From: a bacterium
GTDB taxonomy: Bacteria > UBA8248
Length of the DNA: 41,171 nucleotides
Reading direction: 5' to 3'
Assembly: GCA_022825065.1 (NCBI GenBank)
Contig: JAJDYR010000028.1
Coordinates: forward strand, 1-41,171
How positions within the stretch are numbered: position 1 is the stretch's first letter; each line of letters opens with the position of its first letter. The notes under the pieces were generated by a model. The model did not search any database, had not been told where the DNA came from, and saw nothing but the letters and a program-made list of their open reading frames with translations. Below are positions 1-8,067 of the stretch, in pieces. Position numbers and translations under genes: made by a program.

Positions 1-1
1 G

Positions 2-103
2 AGGGGCATGCACGGGGTCGGCGCCACCGAAGCCGGGGGGGTCTTCAGCGTTAACATCCCCCTCAAGGGACTGTTGATAAAGCCCTTTTTGTTCAGGGGA
101 TAA
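2..103 (+). CDS. 3' end of an unidentified protein (partial, cut by window start)
   Basis: Frame 2 is open from the window edge to a TAA at 101-103 and reads a plausible GC-rich protein tail, RGMHGVGATEAGGVFSVNIP, followed by about a dozen residues. The last 12 or so codons lie in the left end of a dispersed repeat that begins near base 67, so the C-terminus is probably repeat-derived and the original stop has been lost or displaced. The family is not recognisable from 33 residues. It could also be a chance open frame. Confidence 0.35.
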   Translation, partial: RGMHGVGATEAGGVFSVNIPLKGLLIKPFLFRG

Positions 104-242
104 AGGCAACCCCCCCCTACCCCCCCTTGTCAGGGGGGCAATAAAAAACAAAAGCCCCTCTATCGGCGGCGGGCGCCGCCTTTTCATACCCCCCTGACAC
201 GGGGGGTAGGGGGGGTTGGTTTTCAAGGCGAGAGCCTGCGCG
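67..242. repeat. Dispersed TIR/G-tract repeat, copy R1
   Basis: The left end carries GGGACTGTTGATAAAGCCC (67-85), a variant of the TGTTGAAAAAG end motif. Inside are a left arm of two C-tracts closed by TTGTCAGGGGGG (about 110-138), an A-rich and GC-rich centre, and a right arm CCCCCCTGACAC followed by two G-tracts (about 187-216). The arms are inverted copies of each other. The right flank (GGTTGGTTTTCAAGG, then GAGAGCCTGCGC) is shared with the copy at 19504-19678 but not with the other copies. No gene lies in 104-329. Confidence 0.8.
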
Positions 243-329
243 CTTTCTTGTCTGCCCGGGCTTGACTCACGCCTTCCGCGTTCTCTCGAAAACCCGCTTG
301 CATGCGGAGGGCACACCCCCGCATTCCAG

Positions 330-1562
330 TCACGCGTCGATGACCCTGAAACTCCTGTCCTGTGGGATGAGCATCTCCCAGCCGTTTTCCTTCACGACGA
401 CCGAGTATTCGATCTGGTAGCCGCCCTGGCCGAAGGTGCCGATGGGCGCCTCGATGTTGATCACCGAATCGACGGGCAGGGGAATTTCAGAAGTCGTCGG
501 GTAGAACGGCTGATTGTGCTTCGATTCTGGCCCCAGGATGAAGGGGAACTCCCTGGCTTCCAGGCCGATGGTGTGCCCCGCGAAGGGGGCGTCGAACTCG
601 GGGAATCGCGACTGGATTCCCTTCACGAGCGCCTGGTAGATCTGGTTGCCCGTGCAGCCCGCCTTGATCACCTCCAGGCACTCGTGGAACCCCTCATCGA
701 TCCCCTTCCACTCGCGCTGCACGCGCGCGCTCGGCTCGCCGATGGAGCCGCAGCTTCCCGTGTCGGCGTTGTAGTTCTTGTGGAAAAGCCCCGCGTCGAA
801 CATGAAGCCGTCGCCTTTTTCGAGCTTTCTGTCGGTGGGCGGGAAGATGAAGACGCCCCTGGGGCCCGAGTTGAAGTGGAACCAGTGCCACATGCCGCCG
901 GGCCGGGCCACCTCCTGGCGCCAGACCTCGGCCACCTCGCGCTCGCTCACGCCCTCATGCAGGAAGTCGAACACTTTTGAGATAGCGTCTTCGTTCACCT
1001 GGGCCGCCTCGCGCAGGCGGTCGAGCTCGTCCGCCGTCTTGACGAGCCGCGTCATCAGGAACAGGCCCGAACCGGGGATGAATTCACAATCGGGGAGTTT
1101 CTCCTTGAGCGTCTCGAAAAGGCTGTCCGGGCAACCCTCCTCGTCCAGGGCGATTCTGCCGGAGGTGATGCCCCGGTCCCTGAGCGCGGCGAGGAGGCCG
1201 TCCAGGAGGGTCGCGTGTTTGGCCCCGCTGGCGTGGAGTTCGCGGTAGCGCCTCATTTCATCGTCATGCGGTTCGTAGCCCTCCGGCTCGATGTGGTTCG
1301 CCTGCCCGCCCCAGACGTAGACGTTCTCCGCGTGTCCGCCGTAGGCGGCGTAATAGGTGTTGTCCGCGCGGTTCATGATGAGGTCGGTGCCGGCGCCCGG
1401 GTCGCTGGTGATGACGCCGTAGCTTTTGCGCGCGCGGTAGACCCGCTGCGCCCAGCCGATGTGGCCCGTCAGGTAGGTGACGTTCTCGAGCGTCGTGCCG
1501 ATCATGGCCGTTACGTCGTGTTCCCGCATCAGTTCCAGCGCGCGTTCCCTGTTGTAGAGCAT
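330..1562 (-). CDS. M24-family metallopeptidase (Xaa-Pro aminopeptidase/creatinase-like)
   Basis: A 410-residue pita-bread-fold metallohydrolase. All five M24 metal ligands are visible: Asp256 (MFDAG), Asp267 (NADTG), His330 (AGHTIG), Glu371 (NIEAP) and Glu385 (QIEYS). An N-terminal creatinase-type domain occupies roughly residues 1-170. The family hydrolyses X-Pro peptides, and some members act on creatine or other small amides, so the substrate is not set by sequence alone. The ATG at 1562 is chosen because AGGGAG lies six bases upstream; a longer in-frame start at 1637 has no such site. No signal peptide is visible, so it is probably cytosolic. It diverges from the HD-domain gene across about 214 bp. 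Confidence 0.9.
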   Translation of the reverse strand: MLYNRERALELMREHDVTAMIGTTLENVTYLTGHIGWAQRVYRARKSYGVITSDPGAGTDLIMNRADNTYYAAYGGHAENVYVWGGQANHIEPEGYEPHDDEMRRYRELHASGAKHATLLDGLLAALRDRGITSGRIALDEEGCPDSLFETLKEKLPDCEFIPGSGLFLMTRLVKTADELDRLREAAQVNEDAISKVFDFLHEGVSEREVAEVWRQEVARPGGMWHWFHFNSGPRGVFIFPPTDRKLEKGDGFMFDAGLFHKNYNADTGSCGSIGEPSARVQREWKGIDEGFHECLEVIKAGCTGNQIYQALVKGIQSRFPEFDAPFAGHTIGLEAREFPFILGPESKHNQPFYPTTSEIPLPVDSVINIEAPIGTFGQGGYQIEYSVVVKENGWEMLIPQDRSFRVIDA

Positions 1563-1776
1563 GTTTTTCTCCCTGAAAAAATTTCTTTCACTGCACGGAA
1601 TTTTGTTGGAAAATATCTCGGGGGGAATATGTATCACAACCCAAGCGCATCAAGCGAGGCTTTGCGCCTTGACAGATGCGAGCCGAAGCGCAAGGTTTAA
1701 TGGCAGCAGCAGCGTTTGGTTGTTCCTTTTATTGACCGTTTCTTTGATTTGTTGTTCCGAGGAAGGGGAGTCGAAC

Positions 1777-2352
1777 GTGGAACTGGATCGCGCAAGCGCC
1801 GAGGCGCTCTTGTTCGAGTGGACCAAAAGCCCAGGTCTCAGAGCGCACGCCCGGGCGGTGGAGGCCGCCCTTTGCGCCTATGCGAAAAAATACGGAGAAG
1901 ACGAGGCGCTTTGGGGCGTCACGGGCCTGCTCCACGACATGGATTACGAAAAACACCCCTCGCCCGAAGAGCACCCCGAGACCGGCTGCGCGGTGCTGCG
2001 GGAGGCGGGCTACCCCGAGGAGATGATACAGGCCATTCTGGGGCACGCGCAGTACCTGAACGTCCCCCGGGAGACGCGCCTCGCCCAGGCGCTCTTCGCC
2101 GTGGATGAACTGGTGGGCCTCATCACCGCCGTCGCCCTGGTGAATCCGGCGAAAGACATCCGCCAGGTGAAGCCGCGAAGCATCCGGAAAAAATGGAAGG
2201 ACAAGAATTTCGCCAAGGGCGTAAACCGGGCGGACGTGGAGCTGGGCGCCTCCGAGCTCGGGGTGCCTCTGGAGGAGCACGTCGCCTTCACGTTGGAGGC
2301 CATGCAGGGGGCGGCCGAGGACCTGGGCCTCGACGGCTCTCGTTCGGGTTGA
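1777..2352 (+). CDS. HD-domain metal-dependent phosphohydrolase
   Basis: A 191-residue protein of the HD/HDIG superfamily, which hydrolyses phosphomonoesters or nucleotides. The metal-site pattern is visible: His24 (LRAHARAVE), His53-Asp54 (GLLHDMDYEKHP) and an Asp in the later FAVDEL helix. Short single-domain HD proteins of this size are common and usually uncharacterised. The start is taken as GTG 1777 because the purine-rich GGAAGGGGAG (1761-1770) sits six bases before it. The open frame continues upstream to 1561, but that part reads as untranslated leader. It lies upstream of korA but is separated from it by a promoter, so it need not be co-regulated. Confidence 0.8.
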   Translation: MELDRASAEALLFEWTKSPGLRAHARAVEAALCAYAKKYGEDEALWGVTGLLHDMDYEKHPSPEEHPETGCAVLREAGYPEEMIQAILGHAQYLNVPRETRLAQALFAVDELVGLITAVALVNPAKDIRQVKPRSIRKKWKDKNFAKGVNRADVELGASELGVPLEEHVAFTLEAMQGAAEDLGLDGSRSG

Positions 2353-2389
2353 TGTATTTGATTTTTTTGAAAAAAAGGTTGACTTTGCG

Positions 2390-2418
2390 TTGACGGCCTT
2401 GGTCGATTTAAGCATAAT
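2390..2418 (+). promoter_or_regulatory. Sigma70-like promoter for korAB
   Basis: TTGACG (2390-2395), a 17-base spacer and CATAAT (2413-2418) match the housekeeping consensus closely. A second TTGACT lies 11 bases upstream. Transcription would start near 2425, leaving a leader of about 145 nt before korA. I saw no clear riboswitch fold in the leader. Confidence 0.6.
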
Positions 2419-2570
2419 TCGCGCTCGGCTGGTTGATGAATGAATCGCCACTCGGACTCAAATGGACATGCCCAAAAAAGACATGCATGACATATGGTAT
2501 TTCTCAGTGAATAAAACCCTCCACGTATTACCCTTAACCAGATACATCCAATTAAAGGACATTCAAACCA

Positions 2571-4427
2571 ATGGCTGAGTCTTCAGGTAAAAACGGGGCT
2601 GAGAAGCAGCTTGTTGAACTCGAAACGGTGGCGATTCGCTTCGCCGGCGACTCCGGCGACGGGATGCAGCTCACCGGAGACAGGTTCACGAACGCGGCGG
2701 CCGTCGCCGGGAACGATCTGAGCACGTTCCCCGACTTTCCCGCCGAGATTCGCGCCCCGGTCGGGACGCTGGCCGGAGTGAGCGGGTTCCAGATCAACTT
2801 CTCGAGCAGGGACATCCATACCCCGGGCGACGCCGTGGACGTGCTGGTGGCGATGAACCCCGCCGCGCTCAAGACGAGCATCGGCGATTTGAAGAGCGGC
2901 GGCATCATCATCGCCAACGTGGACAACTTCGGCCAGAAGAACCTGGCCAAGGCCGGCTATGAGTCCAACCCGCTCGAGGATGAGGAGTTCAAGAGCAACT
3001 ATGACGTCCACGAGGTGAAGATCACCTCCATGACGCGCCAGGCCCTCGAAGACATGGAGCTTCAGTCCAACCTGGCGGATCGGTGCAAGAACTTCTTCGC
3101 GCTGGGGCTCATGTACTGGATGTACTCGCGCCCGCTGGAGCCGACCAGGGAGTGGATCGAGGAGAAATTCGGAAAACGACCCGAGTTCGTGCAGGCCAAC
3201 ACGCGCGCGCTCGAGGCGGGCTATTTCTTCGGCGAGAACACCGAGGTATTCACCAGCAACTACATCGTGCGCGAGGCCACCTATCCGGCCGGCAAGTACA
3301 GGAACATCTCGGGCAACGTCGCCCTGGCCTACGGCTTCATCGCGGCGACGAAGAAGATGGGGATCAACCTCTTCTGGGGCGCCTATCCGATCACGCCGGC
3401 CAGCGACGTTTTACACGAACTCTCACGCCACAAGAATTTCGGCGTGCAGACCTTCCAGGCCGAAGACGAAATCGCCGCCGTCTCCGCGGCGCTCGGCGCT
3501 TCGTTCACGGGCTCGCTCGGCGTGACGTGTTCGAGCGGCCCCGGCATCGCCTTGAAGGCCGAAGCCATGGGTCTCGGCGTCATGACCGAGCTTCCCATGG
3601 TCATCGCCAACATCCAGCGCGGCGGCCCCAGCACGGGCCTTCCCACGAAGACCGAGCAGGCCGACCTCCTCCAGGTGATGTTCGGGCGCAACAGCGAAAG
3701 CCCGCTGCCGGTCGTGGCGGCGGCCACGCCTGGGGACTGCTTCTGGACGGCGATAGAGGCGAGCCGCCTGGCGGTGAAATACATGACGCCCGTCGTGATC
3801 CTGAGCGACGGCTACCTGGCCAACGGCTCCGAACCCTGGCTGCTGCCCAAGGCGGCGGATATTCCCGAGATGCCGGTGACCTTCCGCACGGAGCCGGAAG
3901 GGTTCCTGCCCTATCTTCGCGACCCGGAAACGATGGCCCGCCCGTGGGCGATCCCCGGAACGCCGGGGCTCGAGCACAGGATCGGCGGAATCGAGAAGGA
4001 AGACCGGACCGGCAACGTCAACTACGAACCCGAGAACCACGAGTTCATGGTGCGTACGCGCGACGCGAAGATCGCAGGCATCGCGAAGGACATCCCGCCC
4101 GCGAAGGTCATCGGCGAGGCGAGCGGCAAGGTCCTCGTCATCGGCTGGGGCGGCACCTTCGGCGCCATCACGGCGGCTATCGAGGCCCTGCAGGCCCGCG
4201 GCGCCTCCGTATCCCAGGTTCACCTGCGCCATCTCAACCCCTTCCCGGCGAACCTCGAAGAAGTGCTCGGCAATTTCGAAAAAATCCTCGTCCCCGAGTT
4301 GAACCTCGGGCAGCTCTCCAAGATGCTCCGCTACCAGTATCTGGTCGATACGATCAGCTTCAACAAAATTCAGGGCAAGCCCTTCAAGGTCGGCGAACTG
4401 ATTACCAAGATTGAGGAGTTACTCTAA
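2571..4427 (+). CDS. korA: 2-oxoacid:ferredoxin oxidoreductase, fused gamma-alpha subunit (KorA type)
   Basis: A 618-residue subunit of the CoA-dependent 2-oxoacid (probably 2-oxoglutarate) oxidoreductase, which makes acyl-CoA, CO2 and reduced ferredoxin. Residues ~20-200 form the gamma domain (GDSGDGMQLTG at 26-36). From ~245 comes the alpha domain, with the family motif YPITP at 272-276 in the pyruvate/thiamine-side domain and a C-terminal transketolase-like domain (GKVLVIGWGGTFGA). This gamma-alpha fusion of about 600-650 residues is the two-subunit KorAB architecture known from aerobes and mycobacteria. The ATG at 2571 is preceded by AAAGGA. The stop directly abuts the korB ATG, so the subunits are translationally coupled. 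Confidence 0.92.
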   Translation: MAESSGKNGAEKQLVELETVAIRFAGDSGDGMQLTGDRFTNAAAVAGNDLSTFPDFPAEIRAPVGTLAGVSGFQINFSSRDIHTPGDAVDVLVAMNPAALKTSIGDLKSGGIIIANVDNFGQKNLAKAGYESNPLEDEEFKSNYDVHEVKITSMTRQALEDMELQSNLADRCKNFFALGLMYWMYSRPLEPTREWIEEKFGKRPEFVQANTRALEAGYFFGENTEVFTSNYIVREATYPAGKYRNISGNVALAYGFIAATKKMGINLFWGAYPITPASDVLHELSRHKNFGVQTFQAEDEIAAVSAALGASFTGSLGVTCSSGPGIALKAEAMGLGVMTELPMVIANIQRGGPSTGLPTKTEQADLLQVMFGRNSESPLPVVAAATPGDCFWTAIEASRLAVKYMTPVVILSDGYLANGSEPWLLPKAADIPEMPVTFRTEPEGFLPYLRDPETMARPWAIPGTPGLEHRIGGIEKEDRTGNVNYEPENHEFMVRTRDAKIAGIAKDIPPAKVIGEASGKVLVIGWGGTFGAITAAIEALQARGASVSQVHLRHLNPFPANLEEVLGNFEKILVPELNLGQLSKMLRYQYLVDTISFNKIQGKPFKVGELITKIEELL

Positions 4428-5450
4428 ATGTCTACGACGACAGCCAAGAACGGCGGGGGTTTGGGCCTCACCCGCAAGGATTTTCAGTCCGACCAGGTCG
4501 TGCGCTGGTGCCCGGGTTGCGGAGACTACGCGATTCTGGCGCAGATGCAGAAGGTGCTGCCGACGCTCGAGATTCCGCGCGAGAAGTTCGTTTTCGTATC
4601 CGGCATCGGCTGCGCGGCGCGCTTTCCCTACTATATGGACACGTTCGGTTTCCACACCATTCACGGACGTGCGCCTGCGTTCGCCACGGGCGTCAAGGTG
4701 AGCAACCCGGACCTTTCCGTCTGGGTCATCAGCGGTGACGGCGACGCGCTGTCCATCGGCGGAAACCACCTGATCCACTCCATGCGCCGCAACGTGGGCG
4801 TCAAGATCATCCTCTTCAACAACCGCGTGTACGGCTTGACCAAGGGCCAGTATTCGCCGACCTCGCTCCTGGGCTCGCGCACGAAGTCCACGCCCATCGG
4901 CTCGGTGGACTACCCGCTCCACCCGCTGACGCTGGCCCTGGGGGCGGAGTGCAGCTTCGTCGCCCGCACGACGGACAGGGATCAGAAGCACATGGCCGCG
5001 ATGTTCGAGGAGATGGCGAACCACGAGGGAACGTCCCTGCTCGAGGTGCTGCAGAACTGCATCGTGTTCAACGACGGCGCGTGGCACAAATTCACCGAGA
5101 AAGGCATGAAAGAGCAGAACGTGATGTATCTCGAAGACGGCCAGCCCCTCGTCTACGGTCCGGAGGATGCCCGAAAGGGAATTTCCCTCGATGATTACAA
5201 GGTCCGCATCGTCGAGGCCGATTCCCCCGACGTCACCGTCCACCGCGTGGACGACGAGGCGGGCGGCTACGCCCATATCCTGAGCCGGGTCGAACTCGAA
5301 GGCGGCCCCGTGCCCCTGGGCGTCCTGAGGAAGGTGGAGCGTCCGCCGTTCGAGGGCTTGATGGTGGATCAAGTCGCCGAGGCCCAGGCGAAAGGCGAGG
5401 GCGATATCGACGCGCTCTTGAATTCGGGAGACACCTGGGAACACCACTAG
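4428..5450 (+). CDS. korB: 2-oxoacid:ferredoxin oxidoreductase, beta subunit (KorB type)
   Basis: A 340-residue TPP and [4Fe-4S]-binding partner of KorA. The cluster cysteines are visible at Cys28 and Cys31 (RWCPGCGDY), Cys62 (GIGCAARF) and probably Cys211 (LQNCIVFN). The TPP/Mg motif is GDGDALSIGGNH (103-114) followed by NNRVYGLTKGQYSPT. Its start codon follows the korA stop with no gap and it ends just before a strong terminator, so korAB is a two-gene transcript. No separate delta (2x4Fe-4S) subunit or ferredoxin gene is nearby, so electrons must go to a ferredoxin encoded elsewhere. The substrate (2-oxoglutarate rather than pyruvate or branched 2-oxoacids) is inferred from architecture. 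Confidence 0.92.
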   Translation: MSTTTAKNGGGLGLTRKDFQSDQVVRWCPGCGDYAILAQMQKVLPTLEIPREKFVFVSGIGCAARFPYYMDTFGFHTIHGRAPAFATGVKVSNPDLSVWVISGDGDALSIGGNHLIHSMRRNVGVKIILFNNRVYGLTKGQYSPTSLLGSRTKSTPIGSVDYPLHPLTLALGAECSFVARTTDRDQKHMAAMFEEMANHEGTSLLEVLQNCIVFNDGAWHKFTEKGMKEQNVMYLEDGQPLVYGPEDARKGISLDDYKVRIVEADSPDVTVHRVDDEAGGYAHILSRVELEGGPVPLGVLRKVERPPFEGLMVDQVAEAQAKGEGDIDALLNSGDTWEHH

Positions 5451-5465
5451 TATTTGTCGCCTCCC

Positions 5466-5499
5466 AGGGCCGCCGGGCTTCGTTCCGGCGGCCTTTCTC
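5466..5499 (+). terminator. Intrinsic terminator after korB
   Basis: A nine-base-pair GC stem, GGCCGCCGG (5468-5476) with CCGGCGGCC (5485-5493), has an eight-base loop and is followed by TTTCTC. It lies between the korB stop and the next start, separating the two transcripts. Confidence 0.75.
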
Positions 5500-5522
5500 G
5501 CGCCTCCGGGCGTCCGGAACCC

Positions 5523-6392
5523 ATGTCCAGAACCTTCACGTTAATGCTTGTCCATGCGCACCCCGACGATGAGTGCAGCAGCACGGGCGGCCTGATTCTC
5601 AGGAGCGCGCGCGAGGGCCACCGCGTCATACTCATCACCTGCACCAACGGCGAGATGGGCAAGATGGAGCATCTCGGCGAAAAACTCGACCCCGACTCCG
5701 AGGCGGACCAGGACAGGCTCGGGGAGATCAGAATCGAGGAACTCGAACGCGCGGCGCGGATTCTGCAGGTTTCCGAAGTTCACGCCCTGGGCTATCGCGA
5801 TTCGGGCATGGACGGCTGGGAGGGGAACGGACACGTCAAGGCATTCAAGAACGCCGATGAGGATGAGGTCGTCGGCAGGATAGTGGGCTACATACGCCGC
5901 TATCGCCCCGACGTGGTCGTCACCTACAACGAGCAGGGCGGGTACGGCCACCCCGATCATTTGATGGCGAACAAGGTCACCACCGAGGCGCTGGAGGCGG
6001 CCGCGGACTCCTCCCGATTTCCTGAAAGCGGACGAGAGGCCTGGCGCGTTCCCAAGTTCTACCACACGGCGTGGTCGCGCACGAAGATGCTGCGCGCCTG
6101 GCGCTGGATGAAGCTTTTCGGACAGAAAACGCCGCTCGACGATCCCGACTTCCGGGAGGACAAGTACGGGACGCCGGATGAACTCATCACCACCCGCGTG
6201 AACATCCGCAGATACCTTCGCCGCAAATGGCGCGCCCTCACGGCGCACAAAAGCCAGATCAACGGAAATTTCTTCTGGTGGTTCGTCCGCATGACGGGGC
6301 GCTGGCTCTACAACGAGGAAACCTTCGTTTCCGCCCAATCGCAGGTAAAGGTTCGAGAGGGCGAAAGATCGGTGTTCGAGGGCCTGTCCTGA
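5523..6392 (+). CDS. PIG-L/LmbE-family N-deacetylase, Mca/MshB-like
   Basis: A 289-residue Zn-dependent amidase or deacetylase of the LmbE fold. Zinc-site motifs are HPDDE (13-17) and GHPDH (142-146). GYRDSGMDGW (90-99), TYNEQGGYGHPDH and the KSQINGNFFWW region make it closer to the mycothiol amidase/deacetylase branch (Mca, MshB) than to general LmbE proteins, and its length matches Mca. Those enzymes cut amide bonds on glucosamine-linked thiols; whether such a thiol exists here is unknown. The ATG at 5523 is the first ATG after the korB terminator; an upstream in-frame TTG at 5454 would lie before the hairpin. No obvious Shine-Dalgarno is present. Confidence 0.85.
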   Translation: MSRTFTLMLVHAHPDDECSSTGGLILRSAREGHRVILITCTNGEMGKMEHLGEKLDPDSEADQDRLGEIRIEELERAARILQVSEVHALGYRDSGMDGWEGNGHVKAFKNADEDEVVGRIVGYIRRYRPDVVVTYNEQGGYGHPDHLMANKVTTEALEAAADSSRFPESGREAWRVPKFYHTAWSRTKMLRAWRWMKLFGQKTPLDDPDFREDKYGTPDELITTRVNIRRYLRRKWRALTAHKSQINGNFFWWFVRMTGRWLYNEETFVSAQSQVKVREGERSVFEGLS

Positions 6393-6402
6393 GCCGCCTG
6401 GA

Positions 6403-6645
6403 GGTTGTTGAAACAGTCCCCTTTTCAGGAGGTAGAGAGGGCACCCCTCTCGACTGGAAAAGCACCCCCCCCCACCCCCCCTTGTCCAGGGGGGTATAAA
6501 AAGACGATGCGCCCCCTTCGGGCCGAGGGGGTTTTGCTTTTTCTTGCCCCCCTGTCAAGGGGGGGGTAGGGGGGGGTGCCTTTATGGGATTTCTCTTTCA
6601 AGGAGGTTGCCATTACCCTCTAAGGGCCTTTTTCAACAATCCCCG
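6403..6645. repeat. Dispersed TIR/G-tract repeat, copy R2
   Basis: The ends are inverted: GGTTGTTGAAACAGTCCCC on the left (6403-6421) and GGCCTTTTTCAACAATCCCC on the right (6625-6644). Between them lie the two inverted C-tract and G-tract arms (about 6465-6498 and 6546-6578). The right half (TTTCTCTTTCAAGGAGG, then ACCCTCTAAGG) is shared with the copies at 23594 and 24726. The right end runs into the VOC gene and supplies its stop codon. Confidence 0.85.
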
Positions 6646-7031
6646 CCTGGAAGGGGCTTGCTGACCTCGATCAGAAACCCGTTCGGGTCCTTCAGCATGA
6701 ACATGCGCACGCCCCAAGGGGCGTCGCGGGGAGGGAATATGACCTCCGCGCCCTTTTCGATGAGCGCGTCATAGGCGCGGTCCACGTCCTCGGGCGTGAG
6801 CGTGACGACGACGCCCGAGCCCCTGGGCTCCCGGAGGGGTTCGAGATTCCACTTCCGCATCTCCTCATCGGCGATCGGCGCGTGGATGACGAGCGAGGTT
6901 CCACCCAGGTCATAGCGCACGTGGTCTTTCGCCCGGCTCGCTTCTTTCAGCCCCAGCGTTTCGGTATAAAAACGACACGACGCCTCGTAGTCTTTGGTGA
7001 TGAGGAAAACGGCGGGCAGCGATTCGAACAA
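6633..7031 (-). CDS. VOC-superfamily (glyoxalase/bleomycin-resistance-like) protein
   Basis: A 132-residue single-domain VOC protein with the usual features: FLITKDYEASCRFYTETLGL at the N-terminus, a DLGGTSLVIH strand, and the C-terminal FMLKDPNGFLIEV with the metal-ligand-type Glu. VOC proteins include lyases, dioxygenases and drug-binding proteins, so the reaction is undetermined. TTG 7031 is chosen because AAGGAG lies seven bases upstream and translation then begins MFESLPAVFLI, the normal family start; the ATG at 7055 lies before that site. The last codons (GGDC, stop) fall in the repeat end, so the C-terminus has been altered by the repeat. It diverges from the ABC gene 45 bp away. Confidence 0.85.
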   Translation of the reverse strand: MFESLPAVFLITKDYEASCRFYTETLGLKEASRAKDHVRYDLGGTSLVIHAPIADEEMRKWNLEPLREPRGSGVVVTLTPEDVDRAYDALIEKGAEVIFPPRDAPWGVRMFMLKDPNGFLIEVSKPLPGGDC

Positions 7032-7076
7032 GTGAAGACTCCTTGATGTTCCCATGTGTTCGGTTGGAGAAACGGT

Positions 7077-7760
7077 ATGCCCCACCCCCTGGTCGAGTTG
7101 AAAGAAGTGTCGAAAACCTACGCCGCGGGCGACGCGCTCATCCACGCGCTCAGGGACGTCAGCTTCCGGGCGGAGCAGGGTGAGTTTATCACGGTTTCGG
7201 GGCCGAGCGGTTCGGGCAAGAGCACGTTTCTGCACCTGATGGGCGCGGTCGACGCGCCCTCGAGCGGCGAGGTTTTTTTCGACGGGCGCGAAATATCGCG
7301 CCTGAGCGATGAGGGCCTGAGCGAAATCCGCCGGAAAGAGGTGGGCTTCATCCATCAGTTCTTTCATCTCATGCCGACGATGACGGCTTATGAGAACGTC
7401 GCCCTGCCCCTCGTACTGCAAGGACAGAATCGAGCCGGGATCAAGGAGATGGCCGAGAACGCCCTGGCGCGCGTCGGGCTGGCGAACCGGATGCGCAGCT
7501 TCCCGAGGCAGCTCTCGGGCGGCGAGATGCAGCGCGTGGCCGTCGCCCGCGCCGTTATCCACAAGCCCCGCCTCATCCTGGCCGATGAGCCGACGGGAAA
7601 CCTCGATACCGAGAACTCGCAAAACGTCCTGGAACTCATCTCGGAACTCCACCGGGAGGACGGTTTCACGATCGTCATGGCGACGCACGACCAGATGCCC
7701 TTGCGCTACGCCACCCGGAGGGTCGGAATGGTTGATGGCCGCCTGGAGGGGGGTTGTTGA
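7077..7760 (+). CDS. ABC transporter ATP-binding protein (LolD/MacB type)
   Basis: A 227-residue ATPase. Visible motifs are Walker A GPSGSGKST (42-50), Q-loop Gln94, signature LSGGE (146-150), Walker B LILADE (166-171) and H-loop His204. FHLMPTMTAYENVALPL is typical of the LolD/MacB/FtsE group, which powers mechanotransmission-type (type VII) permeases. ATG 7077 follows GGAGA by six bases. The stop codon lies inside a repeat end (GGTTGTTGA), giving the tail EGGC. The cognate permease starts 307 bp downstream, behind a repeat cluster, and the AttH-like gene follows it. Confidence 0.92.
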   Translation: MPHPLVELKEVSKTYAAGDALIHALRDVSFRAEQGEFITVSGPSGSGKSTFLHLMGAVDAPSSGEVFFDGREISRLSDEGLSEIRRKEVGFIHQFFHLMPTMTAYENVALPLVLQGQNRAGIKEMAENALARVGLANRMRSFPRQLSGGEMQRVAVARAVIHKPRLILADEPTGNLDTENSQNVLELISELHREDGFTIVMATHDQMPLRYATRRVGMVDGRLEGGC

Positions 7761-8054
7761 AAAGGACCTGGTTTCGCAAATCGGTGTATGGAACCAACCG
7801 AAGAGAACGCCTGACGAACACCTTCCCCTTGGGGTTGTTGAAAAAACCGGCGAGGGAAAATTTGTTTGTATGTAGGGGCCGCATATATGCGGCCCCTACA
7901 ATAACCGTCCCTCACCGGTCGCGTAAAACTCTCGTTCATCAGGGGATTGTTGAAAAAGTCCTCCAAAGGGGTTGTTGCCTCCCCAATCGGCTCCGACACT
8001 GGAATGACGACGGTGGCCAATTCCGGGCGAGAAGGGGTTTTTCAACAACCCCGG
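7752..8054. repeat. Repeat cluster R3 between ABC ATPase and permease genes
   Basis: Four end motifs lie in 303 bp: GGTTGTTGAAAAGGACC (about 7752), GGGGTTGTTGAAAAAACC (7831), GGGGATTGTTGAAAAAGTCC (7942-7961) and the inverted GGGGTTTTTCAACAACCCC (8034-8052). The last two form an inverted pair about 110 bp apart. Within the cluster is a perfect 30-base palindrome. No open frame here resembles a protein. The cluster contains no C-tract/G-tract arms. Confidence 0.8.
7871..7900. repeat. Perfect 30-bp palindrome (GTAGGGGCC type)
   Basis: TGTAGGGGCCGCATA is followed immediately by its exact reverse complement. It belongs to a class of small palindromes ending in GTAGGGG/CCCCTAC that also appears, with other centres, near 19388 and 26077. 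It sits inside repeat cluster R3. Confidence 0.75.
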
Positions 8055-8067
8055 AGGCGGCGGGCTG

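Noticed and set aside
6425..6613. Short frames in the repeats that encode PPLPPLVRG or GGWGG-like peptides
   Set aside because: The same peptides recur in every copy because they are translations of C-tract and G-tract DNA; no start signals or conserved frame support them.
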